Assembly: GCA_963920525.1 (NCBI GenBank)
Contig: OY986436.1
Span: forward strand, 183,085,496 to 183,149,495
DNA: 64,000 bases
From: Dichetophora obliterata
Lineage: Eukaryota > Arthropoda > Insecta > Diptera > Sciomyzidae
Reading direction: 5' to 3'
Positions 22,789-32,821 of this stretch are shown here, piece after piece. A program made the position numbers and the translations under genes. The notes under the pieces are model-generated. The model was not told the DNA's origin, did no database searches, and worked only from the letters and a program-made list of their open reading frames with translations. Numbering within the stretch: position 1 is the first letter of the stretch; every line of letters begins with the position of its first letter.

Positions 22789-23028
22789 TTACATGTTTAT
22801 GTTTGATCGTCTAAATTGATGGTTAACTTTTGTTTCAACATTTTCTTCCACCGCCTTTTCCCTCGACACAGGAACCTTTTGGTATTGTTTCACCATCTCA
22901 GCACACGTCTGAAAAATTCGGGTCTTTGCTTTTGCGACAGGCTTTGATGTTAAGGCCTGAATGTTCTTGATCAAAGGAGATACCGTATGACACGTACTGT
23001 CCTTCTCAGAAAGAAGAAATCGGTTCAA
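22789..23028 (-). CDS. unidentified open segment in nested TIR element
   Basis: An 80-residue open frame, Lys/Glu/Val-rich (KNIQALTSKPVAKAKTRIF, then EMVKQYQKVPVSREKAVEEN), ending close to the left TIR side. I do not recognise the family. The composition looks protein-like and not like translated AT-rich DNA, but no homology can be claimed. It may be an exon of the element's own protein or a captured host exon. It has no obvious start context and no partner frame. Confidence 0.3.
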   Translation of the reverse strand: MNRFLLSEKDSTCHTVSPLIKNIQALTSKPVAKAKTRIFQTCAEMVKQYQKVPVSREKAVEENVETKVNHQFRRSNINM

Positions 23029-23151
23029 GGTCGTGTCCTAACTGCGGCTTGTATTTCGTTTTTAAAACTTCTATGTATTGTCATAAGTTTGTATTATATC
23101 GTTTACAATAAATCGGAATAAAACATACTATTTAAATAAATCAATTTTCAG

Positions 23152-23404
23152 AAAGCATTTACACAAAAACGCAGAACTTGGTGCTGCTCGGGTGCAGCCT
23201 TTAAGGGTACTCTATCAAAGACCAGGTGAATTTCTTTGCGTTAGAAATGAGGGTTCACCTGAATGGGTCGACATAGAATCCGATGAAAAATTCTATTTTG
23301 AAGAATCCTCAACAAAGCTACCAGCTTCTTTTATCCCAGTGATTGAGAGTATCGAATCTTGGATCGCAGATGGAATAGCTTTTACATATGATATTAATTA
23401 TTGA
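23152..23404 (+). CDS. unidentified open segment, exon-like
   Basis: Begins after a polypyrimidine-AG sequence (TCAATTTTCAG, 23141-23151) that resembles a splice acceptor. It reads HLHKNAELGAARVQPLRVLY, then FLCVRNEGSPEWVDIESDEK, then FIPVIESIESWIADGIAFTY to a stop at 23402-23404. The sequence is compositionally normal for a protein and lacks a Met start, consistent with a terminal exon. The product is unknown. It faces the minus-strand segment at 22789-23028 tail to tail or head to head within the same TIR element. Confidence 0.35.
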
Positions 23405-23639
23405 TTTTTTTCCAATTGTTCCTTTAGTGTATCTAGTCATACTAGTCACTAATACTAGTGAAAATTGTCAGAGCTAGTCAAAATATATAATCGTTCGAAT
23501 GAATTAATTTCATATGTCACGTTACTTTAGGGGGGGGAGGGGTTTTGAAAAGCACTACGAAAAGTAACGCAGGGAGGGGGGTAAAAAACCGGAAAATCAG
23601 TAACGTAGTTTATGGACGACCCCTTATATGTATGTATTT

Positions 23640-24015
23640 TCAAAACTGGTTCCAAATCTGTACTCAGTTTCCCCTTATATCGTAAAATTTTAAAAGATAC
23701 TGGATGTTTTTCGTTTTTGGCATAGTGGCCTAGTATTATTGATATAAAATCTAAACTGCTCACCATCATATAAAAAACAATATTCTGTATTTTAGAATAA
23801 ATATCAACTTTTGCACCAATATAACAACTACTGTCGTGTCATCTGCTGTAGCTAAGCCAAAATTTATAGATTATCCAACGAAATATCAACAAATTTTGTA
23901 TCTTTTATTTTAGCGGAGCTGTGAGTCCAAAGTTAGAATTAAGAAAAAACTGTTGATTAAGTGTATTTTTACATGAAATACAAACATTTTAAATTTGGAC
24001 GATTAAGCTCTAAAT
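23640..24015 (+). repeat. partial copy of the 51.85-kb foldback repeat
   Basis: Shares TAGTATTATTGATMTARAATC, AACGAAATATCAACAAATTT and TTAGCGGAGCTG with 51930-52180 in order. After the GGAGCTG boundary the loop segment continues in the opposite orientation to the 51.85-kb copy, and the second arm is absent. It lies inside piggyBac A. Confidence 0.65.
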
Positions 24016-24470
24016 GACAAACAAAAGCATTGTCGTCCAACTTTCACTTTTCTAATGAGTGCCCACTGGTTCCTCAAGGGACTATTTGCATTTTTGATAA
24101 ACTTTTGCTGAAAGTTTATTAAATTTTTATATATAATACTTACACGTTGGTTATTAAATACACTATCGAAAAACAAAGTAATTTTTTCGATCGCGATAAG
24201 CGAAAATTTTCTAAAGAAACAACTTATCGAAAATTCTCAATTTACAAAAATTTCGGTTTTTGGGTGTATAACCTCTTGACCGACTAAAACACTTGTCAAG
24301 CAAGTTAAAAACACGTGTCTTCAAAACAAAATAGTGGCACTGAGATCAGAAAACGATAGCGTGCAAAAAAAAAATTAACGAAAAAAAAATTGCAAAAAAA
24401 ATTTAAGTAGTTGGTTCCTCGCGGTACCACCAGGCATTTAAGGGTTAAGGTTAGTTCTGCATCTTAATAT

Positions 24471-24700
24471 ATAAAAACGTTGGTGTGTATGCATGTCCAA
24501 GCATCACGGCCGAACCACTGAAGCTTTCCACCTTGAATTCACACCGTATGTTAGTGTGGTGCTCCGGATGGTTTTGTGTATGTTAGGTGGCGCTGGGGTC
24601 GAAAATTCTTATTTATGGACATATTTAGAAAAAATTCACTCTATATATTGTTTAAATAAAAAATAAGTTTTGACAAAATTTGGATTCGGTAGGTGGCACG
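24471..24700 (+). mobile_element. possible Helitron 5' end
   Basis: TCTTAATATATAAAAACG at 24471 preceded by A, followed by GTGTGTATGCATGTCCAAGCA and GGCCGAACCACTG, resembles the 5' termini of fly Helitrons (compare TCTATATATATAAAAATAAG at 59840). A matching 3' end for this copy is not certain; the closest downstream candidate ends at 27130. Confidence 0.4.
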
Positions 24701-25085
24701 GGAGTAGAGATATTTACAAAAATCTACTATTTATATATACATTGAAAGCTCTAATAAGCGGACACCGATGGTTACCTACTTTTTGTCCGCATATGAGAAA
24801 TGTCCATTTATGGGAGTGTCATAAAATATAATATTAAAATTCAAATTAAAAAATGGACATTGCGATATTCTAATGTAAAATAATTTTATTCTTCATAGAC
24901 AAAACACAAAACTAGTACAAAATATATTAAAATTTTAATATGTATATTAGAGTGGTCCTAAGCGTTACTTCGGGTATTGTGATATGGTTTGGTAATGTGA
25001 TATACCTGCATATCAATTTATTATTACGCAAGAAAAAAAATTGTGGTACCATTTTACCTGTGTTAACGTCAGCATATTCACATAA

Positions 25086-25561
25086 AGGTCTCTGCCCACT
25101 TGCGGCACGTAACGAAACGACACGAAACTACAAAATATAACTACCATGTGTTCTTATGTATACATGCTCACTAAGCGACGATGAAACGGCAACGACTGTT
25201 GACGCCGACGAAAAAGCCGGTGGTGATCGTTTCAAAGAATTCTGACCGGCTTGTCGTTCTCTTTGTTTACAAAAATTACAATGAATTCCAACAGTTGATT
25301 GTGCAAAGTAAAAATTCGACATCGATAGGTCGTTTTTAAAGCATAAAATTAATCTAAAATCTATGATTTTATCAGTTTTCTACATCGTCATCTAATAGCA
25401 AAGCTATTTAAGCTAATTGTGTAATAGAGAATTCTGCGCTTATTGTTTTGTTTAATTAAAATTTTTGTTGCCGTTTCGTTAAGTGTGCATTAAACATTAC
25501 GTTGTCTTTTCGAAGCCGATTTACAGTCGTTTCGTTACGTGCCGTAAGTGGGCAGAGACCT
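25086..25561. mobile_element. PIF/Harbinger-like MITE, 476 bp
   Basis: Inverted ends of 36 bp with one mismatch: AGGTCTCTGCCCACTTGCGG then CACGTAACGAAACGAC at the left, its inverse at the right. Flanked by TAA on both sides (25083-25085 and 25562-25564). Non-coding. The duplication and the AGG/CCT tips are shared with the MITE at 10232-10575. Confidence 0.85.
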
Positions 25562-25672
25562 TAAATCTTACATCGTTGAAAAAGTATTTTCCAGTACATT
25601 TGCATAATATAATTTTTATTCGAATAAGTTGCCATTAAGATAGGTCCCAATGGGACAGTGCAAACCAATAGC

Positions 25673-25754
25673 AACACAGCTCTGTTGAACATCGTTGCTG
25701 TAGCATACACGAGAGAGAAGACAGTGACTCAGAACACTTCAACAGAGCTGTGTG
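25673..25754. repeat. short inverted repeat
   Basis: ACACAGCTCTGTTGAA and its inverse TTCAACAGAGCTGTGT lie ~50 bp apart. They could form a hairpin. There is no other sign of an element. Confidence 0.45.
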
Positions 25755-26542
25755 GCATTGTTGTTGTTGTTGCTGTTTCTTAATTACTCTCTCGAACTGG
25801 TAACCTGAACAGAATGAAGTAATTTTATTCACTGAACCCAGTGGTAAATAGACACATAACGTAACCAATTATTTCTCTTATACCTGTAGAGTTAATGATT
25901 GAGTTTTTGAAGTGAAAACTTCTTCAGGTGCGTTTAGTAATTTTGAGTAGAGGAAAAATCTTTACTTTAACGAAACCCTTACTTAAACTTCTCTAACTTA
26001 CTTTAAATCTTTACTTTAACGATACATAAATTAAGAGAAAAGCCATATTTCATACAGTTATAGTCATATTAGCCAAAAATGTGTAAAATGTAATAAATTT
26101 GGTATGTTACTGCTATTTAAAAAAAGTTGCCATGACTACTTTCAGCGGCTGTTAAACGACAACATATTTTGTTCGTCCTTTATCGCTGGCAGACCTGACG
26201 CTAAGCCACTGAAAAATTTTTTATGTTTTTTGAAGTAAATGGACTCTGAAAATATATTCAAAGCCAAAAATTTGATATTTTCATGTCCTTCAATGATTTT
26301 CAAGAACCAAAAGTTTGTACTAAAATATTTTTGTTTTTGCACCAAATGACCTCAAATCAATTAGGATTTTAAAATATATTATTTTATTTGATAGAATGTG
26401 TCCACTTCACTAAAATTGCGCTAGTAGTATTTCAGTAAATGAAAAAAACAACTAACGTTCGTTGCTCATTTTTTAAAAATATAAGTGTGACTCGAGAATT
26501 CCGTGAAAATTTAAGAAACAGCAAAATGAACATCGAAGCAAT

Positions 26543-26923
26543 AGGTCTGTTTCCGTACATTTTTTAAGCTCGAGAGAGAGTTGTTCTTGCTACAACCAAA
26601 ATGCCACTCTCTATTCTATTACAATTACTTAAACTTTACTTGAAAAATTTCTTCGAGCACGAATTTTCAAAATGATTCATATCATTAAATGCAAGTATTA
26701 TTGTTTTATATATTTTGCACATTGTGCTTTTTATAAGAGTAAACTAATAATTTCAAGAAACAATACATTTTTCTGTTGCAAAAAGGTGTGATCAGCTTGA
26801 AACTTACTTGAAGTCGTTTCCGTACTTTTTGATAAATATTCTCATGTTGACAGATAATCAAGTAACTCTCTATTACTTGAACTTTACTCGAACTTTACTT
26901 GAAGTTAGTACGGAAACAGACCT
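26543..26923. mobile_element. MITE, 381 bp
   Basis: Perfect 16-bp ends AGGTCTGTTTCCGTAC and GTACGGAAACAGACCT, flanked by AAT (26540-26542 and 26924-26926). The inner sequence also carries ACTTTACTTGAA words in both halves. Non-coding. Confidence 0.78.
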
Positions 26924-27101
26924 AATATGAGAAGCAAACATAAACAATAATCAGCGCAATTAACAGCAAGTACACAGTACGTAAAAGAAGTTGTGTATAT
27001 GTATTAGCCAAAAGTGTTTATCAATGTAATGTTTCTTAACTTTGATAAACGTTTTTCAATAAAAATTAAAAAAAAAACCAAAGACAAATTGATTTTGATA
27101 T

Positions 27102-27130
27102 GGTCGAACTTCGACCACAGGCGATACTAG
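27102..27130 (+). mobile_element. Helitron 3' terminus (hairpin plus CTAG)
   Basis: The palindrome GGTCGAACTTCGACC (27102-27116), a 10-base spacer, then CTAG (27127-27130) followed by T. This is the canonical Helitron 3' end, with a stem-loop about 10 bases before CTRR and insertion before T. The same terminus occurs at 39634-39662. How far the element extends upstream is unclear. Confidence 0.75.
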
Positions 27131-27475
27131 TTTTGTTAAATACATTAATTTTTACTAGAATATACATGTAAACATAACGGTAACGGAAAAAGACACATGT
27201 TGCAGTTTTATGCGCGCTCTCATTCGCTCTGTTTGTTCTTATTGTTGGGAAATTGTTTCGTTGGTTCAGTCGATATTTTTTTTTTGGAGAGCGCTTTGTG
27301 AGTGAGATACGAGAAAACTGAAGCAGAACTGAAAGCTTGAATACATAAATTTGTTAGTGTTTGAATACAGCTATTCATAAATGAGTTGAGTTCTTTATTT
27401 TCCGAAGTTTTTTTTTATAAAAATAGCCTGGATGTTTTGAAAATCGAATCCGGTTATTGTGATATAGTCAAAGTT

Positions 27476-27764
27476 GGGTAATGTGATATACCCCTCTGAG
27501 TAATCAATTATATATTATTATTATGATAAATTGCATATATTGAAAAGCAAAGGACAGATACGTAAGAGGAAAGTTCATTAGGGGGGACTACACGGCTTTT
27601 TTCCATTGTGTTGAAAAACCTCCAAATTGGGTAACGCTATAGAGCTCCGAAGTCGTAATACACTGCACAATGCATGAAAAAACTATTCTGAGTAATTCGG
27701 TTTAAGCTAACGTAAGAAAATTACGAGTAATTATAAAAATAAAAATACCTGTATCACATTACCC
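27476..27764. mobile_element. MITE with GGGTAATGTGATA ends
   Basis: GGGTAATGTGATA (27476-27488) and TATCACATTACCC (27752-27764) are perfect inverted copies. Additional direct copies of the motif precede it (GGTTATTGTGATAT at 27452) and occur at 24965-25005. Non-coding. Confidence 0.6.
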
Positions 27765-28485
27765 GAATTTACTTTATTTTTCTTTCGAAAGTTATGAATT
27801 ACGGACCGTGGTAATATTTCAATATTGATATTTATTGGCGGTTGATATTTAAACTTGCCACTTGCGACCTTTAAGTCGAAAATCTCATTTATATGGAAAA
27901 AATGCTCTTTTTCATAAAAATCCCAATAAAAGTTTTTTAAGTACAAATTTAAAAAAAAACTGGTACGAGCTCCTGTTTTTATTTAATTTTTCTTTTACAT
28001 GAGCTATCTAACATTAAAACTAGACAAAAACTACTAGAGCGGAAATTTTTTAATTTTCGAAAAAAATCAAATTTTTTCCTTGTTGTATTAAAAAAATCGC
28101 AAAATGAAAATTATAAAAAAAGTCCTTGAAATGTTGTGGAAATATTTTCTTAAACTATATTTAAAGCAGATACAAAAAATTATGCGATTACATTTAATTA
28201 CCTGGTCGGTATGAAATTTTTTGCTAGGAGTGCACCTTTTTGGAAATTTCGAGTTGGGGTATTTTTATGGAAAAAAATCCCACATATATAAAAATTCAAG
28301 TTTTGAAAAACATCGAGAAATGTACATAGAATAGTTTTAGTTTTAACATAAGCTGTCAATAATGAAATATTATTGGCGTAAGTTTCTTGGATGCGAGCAA
28401 GTAAGTTTCTTGGACTCTGATTTCTCATTCAGAGTAAATTCGCGAAAAGAGAAAAAAACACGTCGAACTGTCGCAAACACCATAG

Positions 28486-28508
28486 CAAAAAAAAAAAAAA
28501 AAAAAAAA
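28486..28508 (+). repeat. poly(A) run
   Basis: About 22 consecutive A bases. No retroposon body was identified upstream. Confidence 0.7.
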
Positions 28509-28712
28509 GAAGAGTAGAAGCAGTAATGTTTGTGATCTAAATAAGTCAAAATTGTTCGCTGATTCGAGCTTCGCGAGCGCTTATGGGAGATTTTCATTTC
28601 AACGATCAGCCAAAAATTGATCTCTCCCAGGAATGTGTACGCTTATAGGAAATGTCCGCTTATATGAAATGTCCGTTTACTAGAGCATCCGTCTATGGGA
28701 GCTTTTACTGTA

Positions 28713-29490
28713 CATAAAATCAATGGTGCGACTGCTTGCGATCGCATAACTTTGGAACAACTTTACCGATTGAGGTCATGAGAAACAACATGACATATAA
28801 AACTTCACCTATATTTATGAAAGACAGAAAGTCATAGAACAACGTCTGCCAGATCATCTAGCAAATAATAAAAGCGTTCATGGTGAATGCTCGGGAGTAA
28901 GACTTTTAAACAAATTTAAAAAAAAAAAATCGAAAATTTGTAAAATCATATTAAACACATAATCTTTTGTAGTCTGGTAAGTCTCTAAGTACTAACTTAA
29001 AATATAAAGTAAAAAAATGTATATTTGTTACATGTTTTTAACGAAACTTTTTTCATTTAAAAACAAATTTCCATGCATATTTTCCTAACGAAAATGTTAC
29101 ATCAATAATAACTGTTAATGTACAGCGTATACAAGCTATTAAACTTAACACCGTTCAAGCAGACTGTTAACATAATGAGCTACAATTAAATTGATATCAC
29201 TTACATACATACTCAGAGAAAAAAAAATAACCCATAAATTTTAATAGTTCAAAAACTATGAAATAAAACATTTGTCAATAGCTGCCATTATAAACAATCA
29301 CGCCGAAGCACATGCAATTCATATTAATAACAATTCATATCAATTCAATGTAATCGACTGACAAGGTTTTAGGAAATGCGAATGGCGAATATCAATTACA
29401 ACTTTATGAATTCAATTGAGACGGTCGCATTTCATTTGCAGAATATCGCTGAGGTGAGTGTAATAATTGAGAAACAAAAAATGCTACTAA
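28713..29490. other. unassigned AT-rich DNA
   Basis: No gene or element boundary recognised. Confidence 0.5.
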
Positions 29491-29706
29491 GGGCCAATTT
29501 TTCAGTGCAAGTTTAAGCTCTAGTCAAGTTTAAACTGAGGTTAAGTCACAAAAATTGGACTATTGAACTCGGTTTAACTAGATATTTTAGCGTTCGTTGA
29601 AGTTAAATTGTCCTAAATTGTCTTTTAATGTGTTAATTTTTTGCCTAAACCGAGCTTAAATGTCCCATTTTGGTGAGTTAACCTCAGTTTAAACTAACTA
29701 GAGTTT
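29491..29706 (+). mobile_element. truncated MITE copy A1 (GGGCCAATTTTTCAG)
   Basis: Begins GGGCCAATTTTTCAGTGC and matches the element at 29836-30076 for about 215 bp, including AAACCGAGCTTAA and GTCCCATTTTGGTGAGTTAA. It lacks the right terminus, stopping at ACTAGAGTTTA, where the flanking arm of the palindrome begins. Confidence 0.72.
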
Positions 29707-30208
29707 AGCTACTGTAAAACTCTTCTTAATCATTATAATTCAATATGCCTTTCTATGTGCAAATGTCGTTACTCACAACACATACATAAACAGTCGCAAT
29801 TATTTGTTTAGTGGTTTTTATGGATACCTATGTTAGGGCCAATTTTTCAGTGCGAATTTAAACTCTATTCAAATTAAACCGAGCTTAAGTCACCAAAATT
29901 GGACGTTTAATCTTGGTTTAATTAATTATTGTAGCAATCGTTGGAGTTGAATTGACTTAAATTATCACATAATGTGTTTCGTTTTTGCCTAAACCGAGCT
30001 TAAACGTCCCATTTTGGTGAGTTAAGCTCGATTTAATTAGACTAGAGTTTAAACTATTCTAGAGAAAAATTGGCCCTAACATAGGTATCCATAAAAACCA
30101 CCAAAGAGATAATTGCGACTGTTTATATATGTGTTGTGAGTGTAACAACATTTGCACATAGAAATGCATATTGAATTATAATGATTAAGAAGAGTTTCTA
30201 CAGTAGCT
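29707..30208. repeat. 502-bp palindrome centred on a MITE
   Basis: Arms at 29707-29850 and 30062-30208 are inverted copies (about 90% by eye), from AGCTACTGTA through AATTCAATATGC and GTCGCAATTAT to ACCTATGTTAGGGCC. The centre is a complete MITE, 29836-30076, with ends GGGCCAATTTTTC and GAAAAATTGGCCC. The flanking DNA, not only the MITE, is mirrored. Confidence 0.78.
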
Positions 30209-32031
30209 AAAATTTTGTTCTCACTTTTTAATTTACCAAATATATTTCTATTGTGCTTTAATGGAGTTCAACTATTTCTAATTACATATTTTTAAATTTG
30301 CATAAAAGTTTTTTATTTTCAAAGTCTAGCTACAGTTTATTATTCCAGTATATGGAGCGAAACATAGTTAAACCGATAAAAGAATAATCCATTTAAGGCC
30401 TTAAGTTACTTCAGAAGCCACGAAATTAAAAAACATTACACAATTTTTTGTTGGATAAAAAAATATTTATTCAAATAACAAAATATACCACATGTTAACC
30501 ACTTTCTACGGCCACCTTCTACCTATTGTTTCGAAAACTTTTTTTTTATAATCTACTATAGTCTTGGGAACATTTTTTGAGAATTTTAAGCACATCTACC
30601 GAGTTTTTTTTTGCCATTTTTTTTGTGTTGGTAAGAGAAGCAAAGCAATTTTTTCAAATACATATATTTTTTTTATAATAAAATATAATAAGCTAAATAA
30701 TTAAACAATAGTGTTATGTGAATTAAAAGCACAAGTTAAGATTAATTTCTTTACATTTTATTACATGTGTTCATTATATATTGTTATATTAAATGCTACA
30801 TTCAGTATCACTTTATTATTATGAATTTTTATAAAATGAACTATTTGTTTATGATAACTGAAATAGCAAATATATGGATCCTTGATTATTCGTAAATTAA
30901 ATGTTTCAAATGTTCGTAAATAAAATGTTTTCACCCAGTTCAATGGAAGCTGCTCGTGTATTACATAAAAGTGATATGTGAATAAATTTATTTATATGTA
31001 CTAAATCGTTTTATCGATCTGTAAAAATCGATCTGAATAAATTTACACTCGAACTGGAGATACACATAATGTTAGTTTTCTGAACATGGGCATTTCCATA
31101 GTGGTGCACGTTACATTAGTATGCCTTTCATGTTGCTAAAAATGAAGAAAAGCAAAAAAAAATTTAACCTTTTTTGTTGTGTTTTGATTTTGGAATAGCA
31201 CTTTAGTAGCATTATTTTAAGTGTAAAAGATGGAAGCGATCGAAAGAATGGTTCAAATATGTATGGAAACAAAAAAGGATGCGTTACGTAACAGAAAAAA
31301 GGAAGGGGTCAGCATCAATAAAAACAAAAAAAAAACTTCGGAGTGAGCACGAGCTCTTTATGAAAGCTTTTGTAATATCATCTGGAATAAATTTGCTATA
31401 TATTGATAATAAGGTCTACGAATCTCATGCACTAAAAAATCGAAAATATGCGCATATAATGTGCATTTAAAACTCTGAACTCTGCAATTAAGCATTTTTT
31501 CTAATATTTTTTTATCGGTTCAAAAATAAACATTGCATGCAATTTAACAAAAAATTAAAAACAGTTTAAAATACATATTAAATTCATTTATCAAAAACAA
31601 CAAAAATATAAAATGTACATAAAAGTTTATAATTACAAGTTATCTTTTCAAAAAATATGTTTCACTAAATTAAAATGGTTGCAAATCAAAAAAAGCAAAA
31701 GTATGCTAAAACCACATGCATTTATTGTAAGATATACAAAAATATGCACAATAAATATAAAAAATAGCCATTTTTTGTAAAATATGCAAAACCATGCATT
31801 TATTAACATGCATTTGCATGAGATTTCTAGCCATATTGATAATTGTTGAGTTGGAAAATCTTTTTTAATTATTTTTTTACTAGCCTTAATATGATACGTT
31901 ACAATACATATGTTGCGTTACGGGTTTTTTCCCATCAAAGAACTAAAAAGTTTTTAGTTTTTTTATTTTATTGAACTAAAAATATATAGGGTGTAATTCA
32001 AGACCGAAAAAATCGAAAACTGAAAAATAAG
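30209..32031. other. mostly unassigned AT-rich DNA
   Basis: Low-complexity AT-rich sequence. The only coding hint is at 31214-31390. Confidence 0.5.
31214..31390 (+). pseudogene. possible MADF/Myb-like domain fragment
   Basis: Reads KRWKRSKEWFKYVWKQKRMR, then SIKTKKKLRSEHELFMKAF in one open frame. The RWKxLRxxFxxxxKK spacing and basic linker resemble the second and third helices of MADF or Myb/SANT-like DNA-binding domains, common both in fly transcription factors and in Harbinger-type element proteins. No start codon context or other exons were found. The assignment is tentative. Confidence 0.3.
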
Positions 32032-32527
32032 GCACTATGAAAAATCGCCCAATGAAAAATCGCCAAAAAAAAAGGAAAAATCGCCCAAAATATCTTCATA
32101 CAAAATTGGGTAATTTTTCATGTTTTTGGGCGATTTTTAATTTTTATTTTTTTTTGGGCGATTTTTCATTTTACTTTTGGGTAATTTTTCGTTTTCTTTG
32201 GGCAATTTTTTATATTTTTACTTTTTGTTGTTGTAGTATAAAGAAAATTATATTCAGAAGTACTGTAGAAAGCGAAGCCGGTGTTAGACTTACTGAGGGT
32301 TGTAATCCCTCAGCAGCGGCCGAAGACCGCCTATTAAAAAGAGAAAATGAAATACAGTTAGTTTAAGTCTTAAAGCTGTGTGCAAATTGATCTTAACCCT
32401 TAAATGCTCATGAACGTCGATTTTGAAGAAAAAATTTAATAAAGTGGTTAACGATTAGAAAATAACAATTGCGTACCAGGTTTTCCGGAAAAACTTTTTT
32501 TTTATAAGTTATTTAGAAAAAACTGGT

Positions 32528-32545
32528 TGTATCTTAAAAGATACA
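32528..32545. promoter_or_regulatory. piggyBac B subterminal palindrome, left
   Basis: TGTATCTTAAAAGATACA, 118 bp inside the left terminal repeat; the adjoining ATGAGCA is part of the repeated block. By analogy with the internal repeats of known piggyBac elements this may be a transposase binding site. That is inference. Confidence 0.6.
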
Positions 32546-32821
32546 ATGAGCAGTCATCCGCATCCTAATTTGAAGAGATATTATACACAGAAGAAGTAAA
32601 TAAAAGATCTAATTTTTAGTTTTAAATTTTTTTTATTTATTAAAAACTATGCAAATCAATATTAATAAGAGCACAGAAAATTAAATACAAAAACAAACAA
32701 ATACATAGATTATTTAATTCAAATTATTATTATCACAAAAATAAGGTAAGAATACAAAATTAGATATCTTTTTCTTCAGTTTAATCACGAAAAGTAAAGA
32801 AAGCATACAAAATAAAAATCT

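Larger units (their letters stand above)
22619..23623. mobile_element. 1005-bp TIR element with TTA duplication, nested in piggyBac A
   Basis: Perfect 24-bp inverted ends: GGGGTCGTCCATAAACTACG then TTAC on the left (22619-22642), mirrored at 23600-23623. TTA flanks both sides (22616-22618 and 23624-23626). Each end continues into a G-run (left, plus strand) and a CACTACGAWAAGTAACG block. TWA duplication suggests PIF/Harbinger or a relative. The interior has two opposed open segments (22789-23028 minus; 23152-23404 plus). Confidence 0.8.
21664..24444 (-). mobile_element. decayed piggyBac element A
   Basis: Perfect 14-bp termini CCCTTAAATGCCTG (21664-21677) and CAGGCATTTAAGGG (24431-24444). 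The right flank is TTAA (24445-24448); the left flank has decayed to TGAA. A palindromic 18-bp motif occurs at 21791-21808 (TGGTCCCTGTCGGTACCA), 24067-24084 and 24412-24429 (TGGTTCCTCGCGGTACCA). The first two lie within a ~38-bp subterminal inverted repeat. The remaining transposase pieces run on the minus strand. A 1005-bp element sits inside (22619-23623). Confidence 0.85.
24740..28710. mobile_element. candidate pogo/Tc1-like element, heavily interrupted
   Basis: The ends CATTGAAAGCTCTAATAAGC (24740) and GGGAGCTTTTACTG (28697-28710) are inverted matches flanked by TA. The right end contains several TTATANGAAATGTCCG units (28635-28675) and the left end has GAGAAATGTCCATTTATGGG. No transposase was recognised between them. 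Several MITEs and a Helitron 3' end lie inside, so the two ends may belong to separate insertions. Confidence 0.4.
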
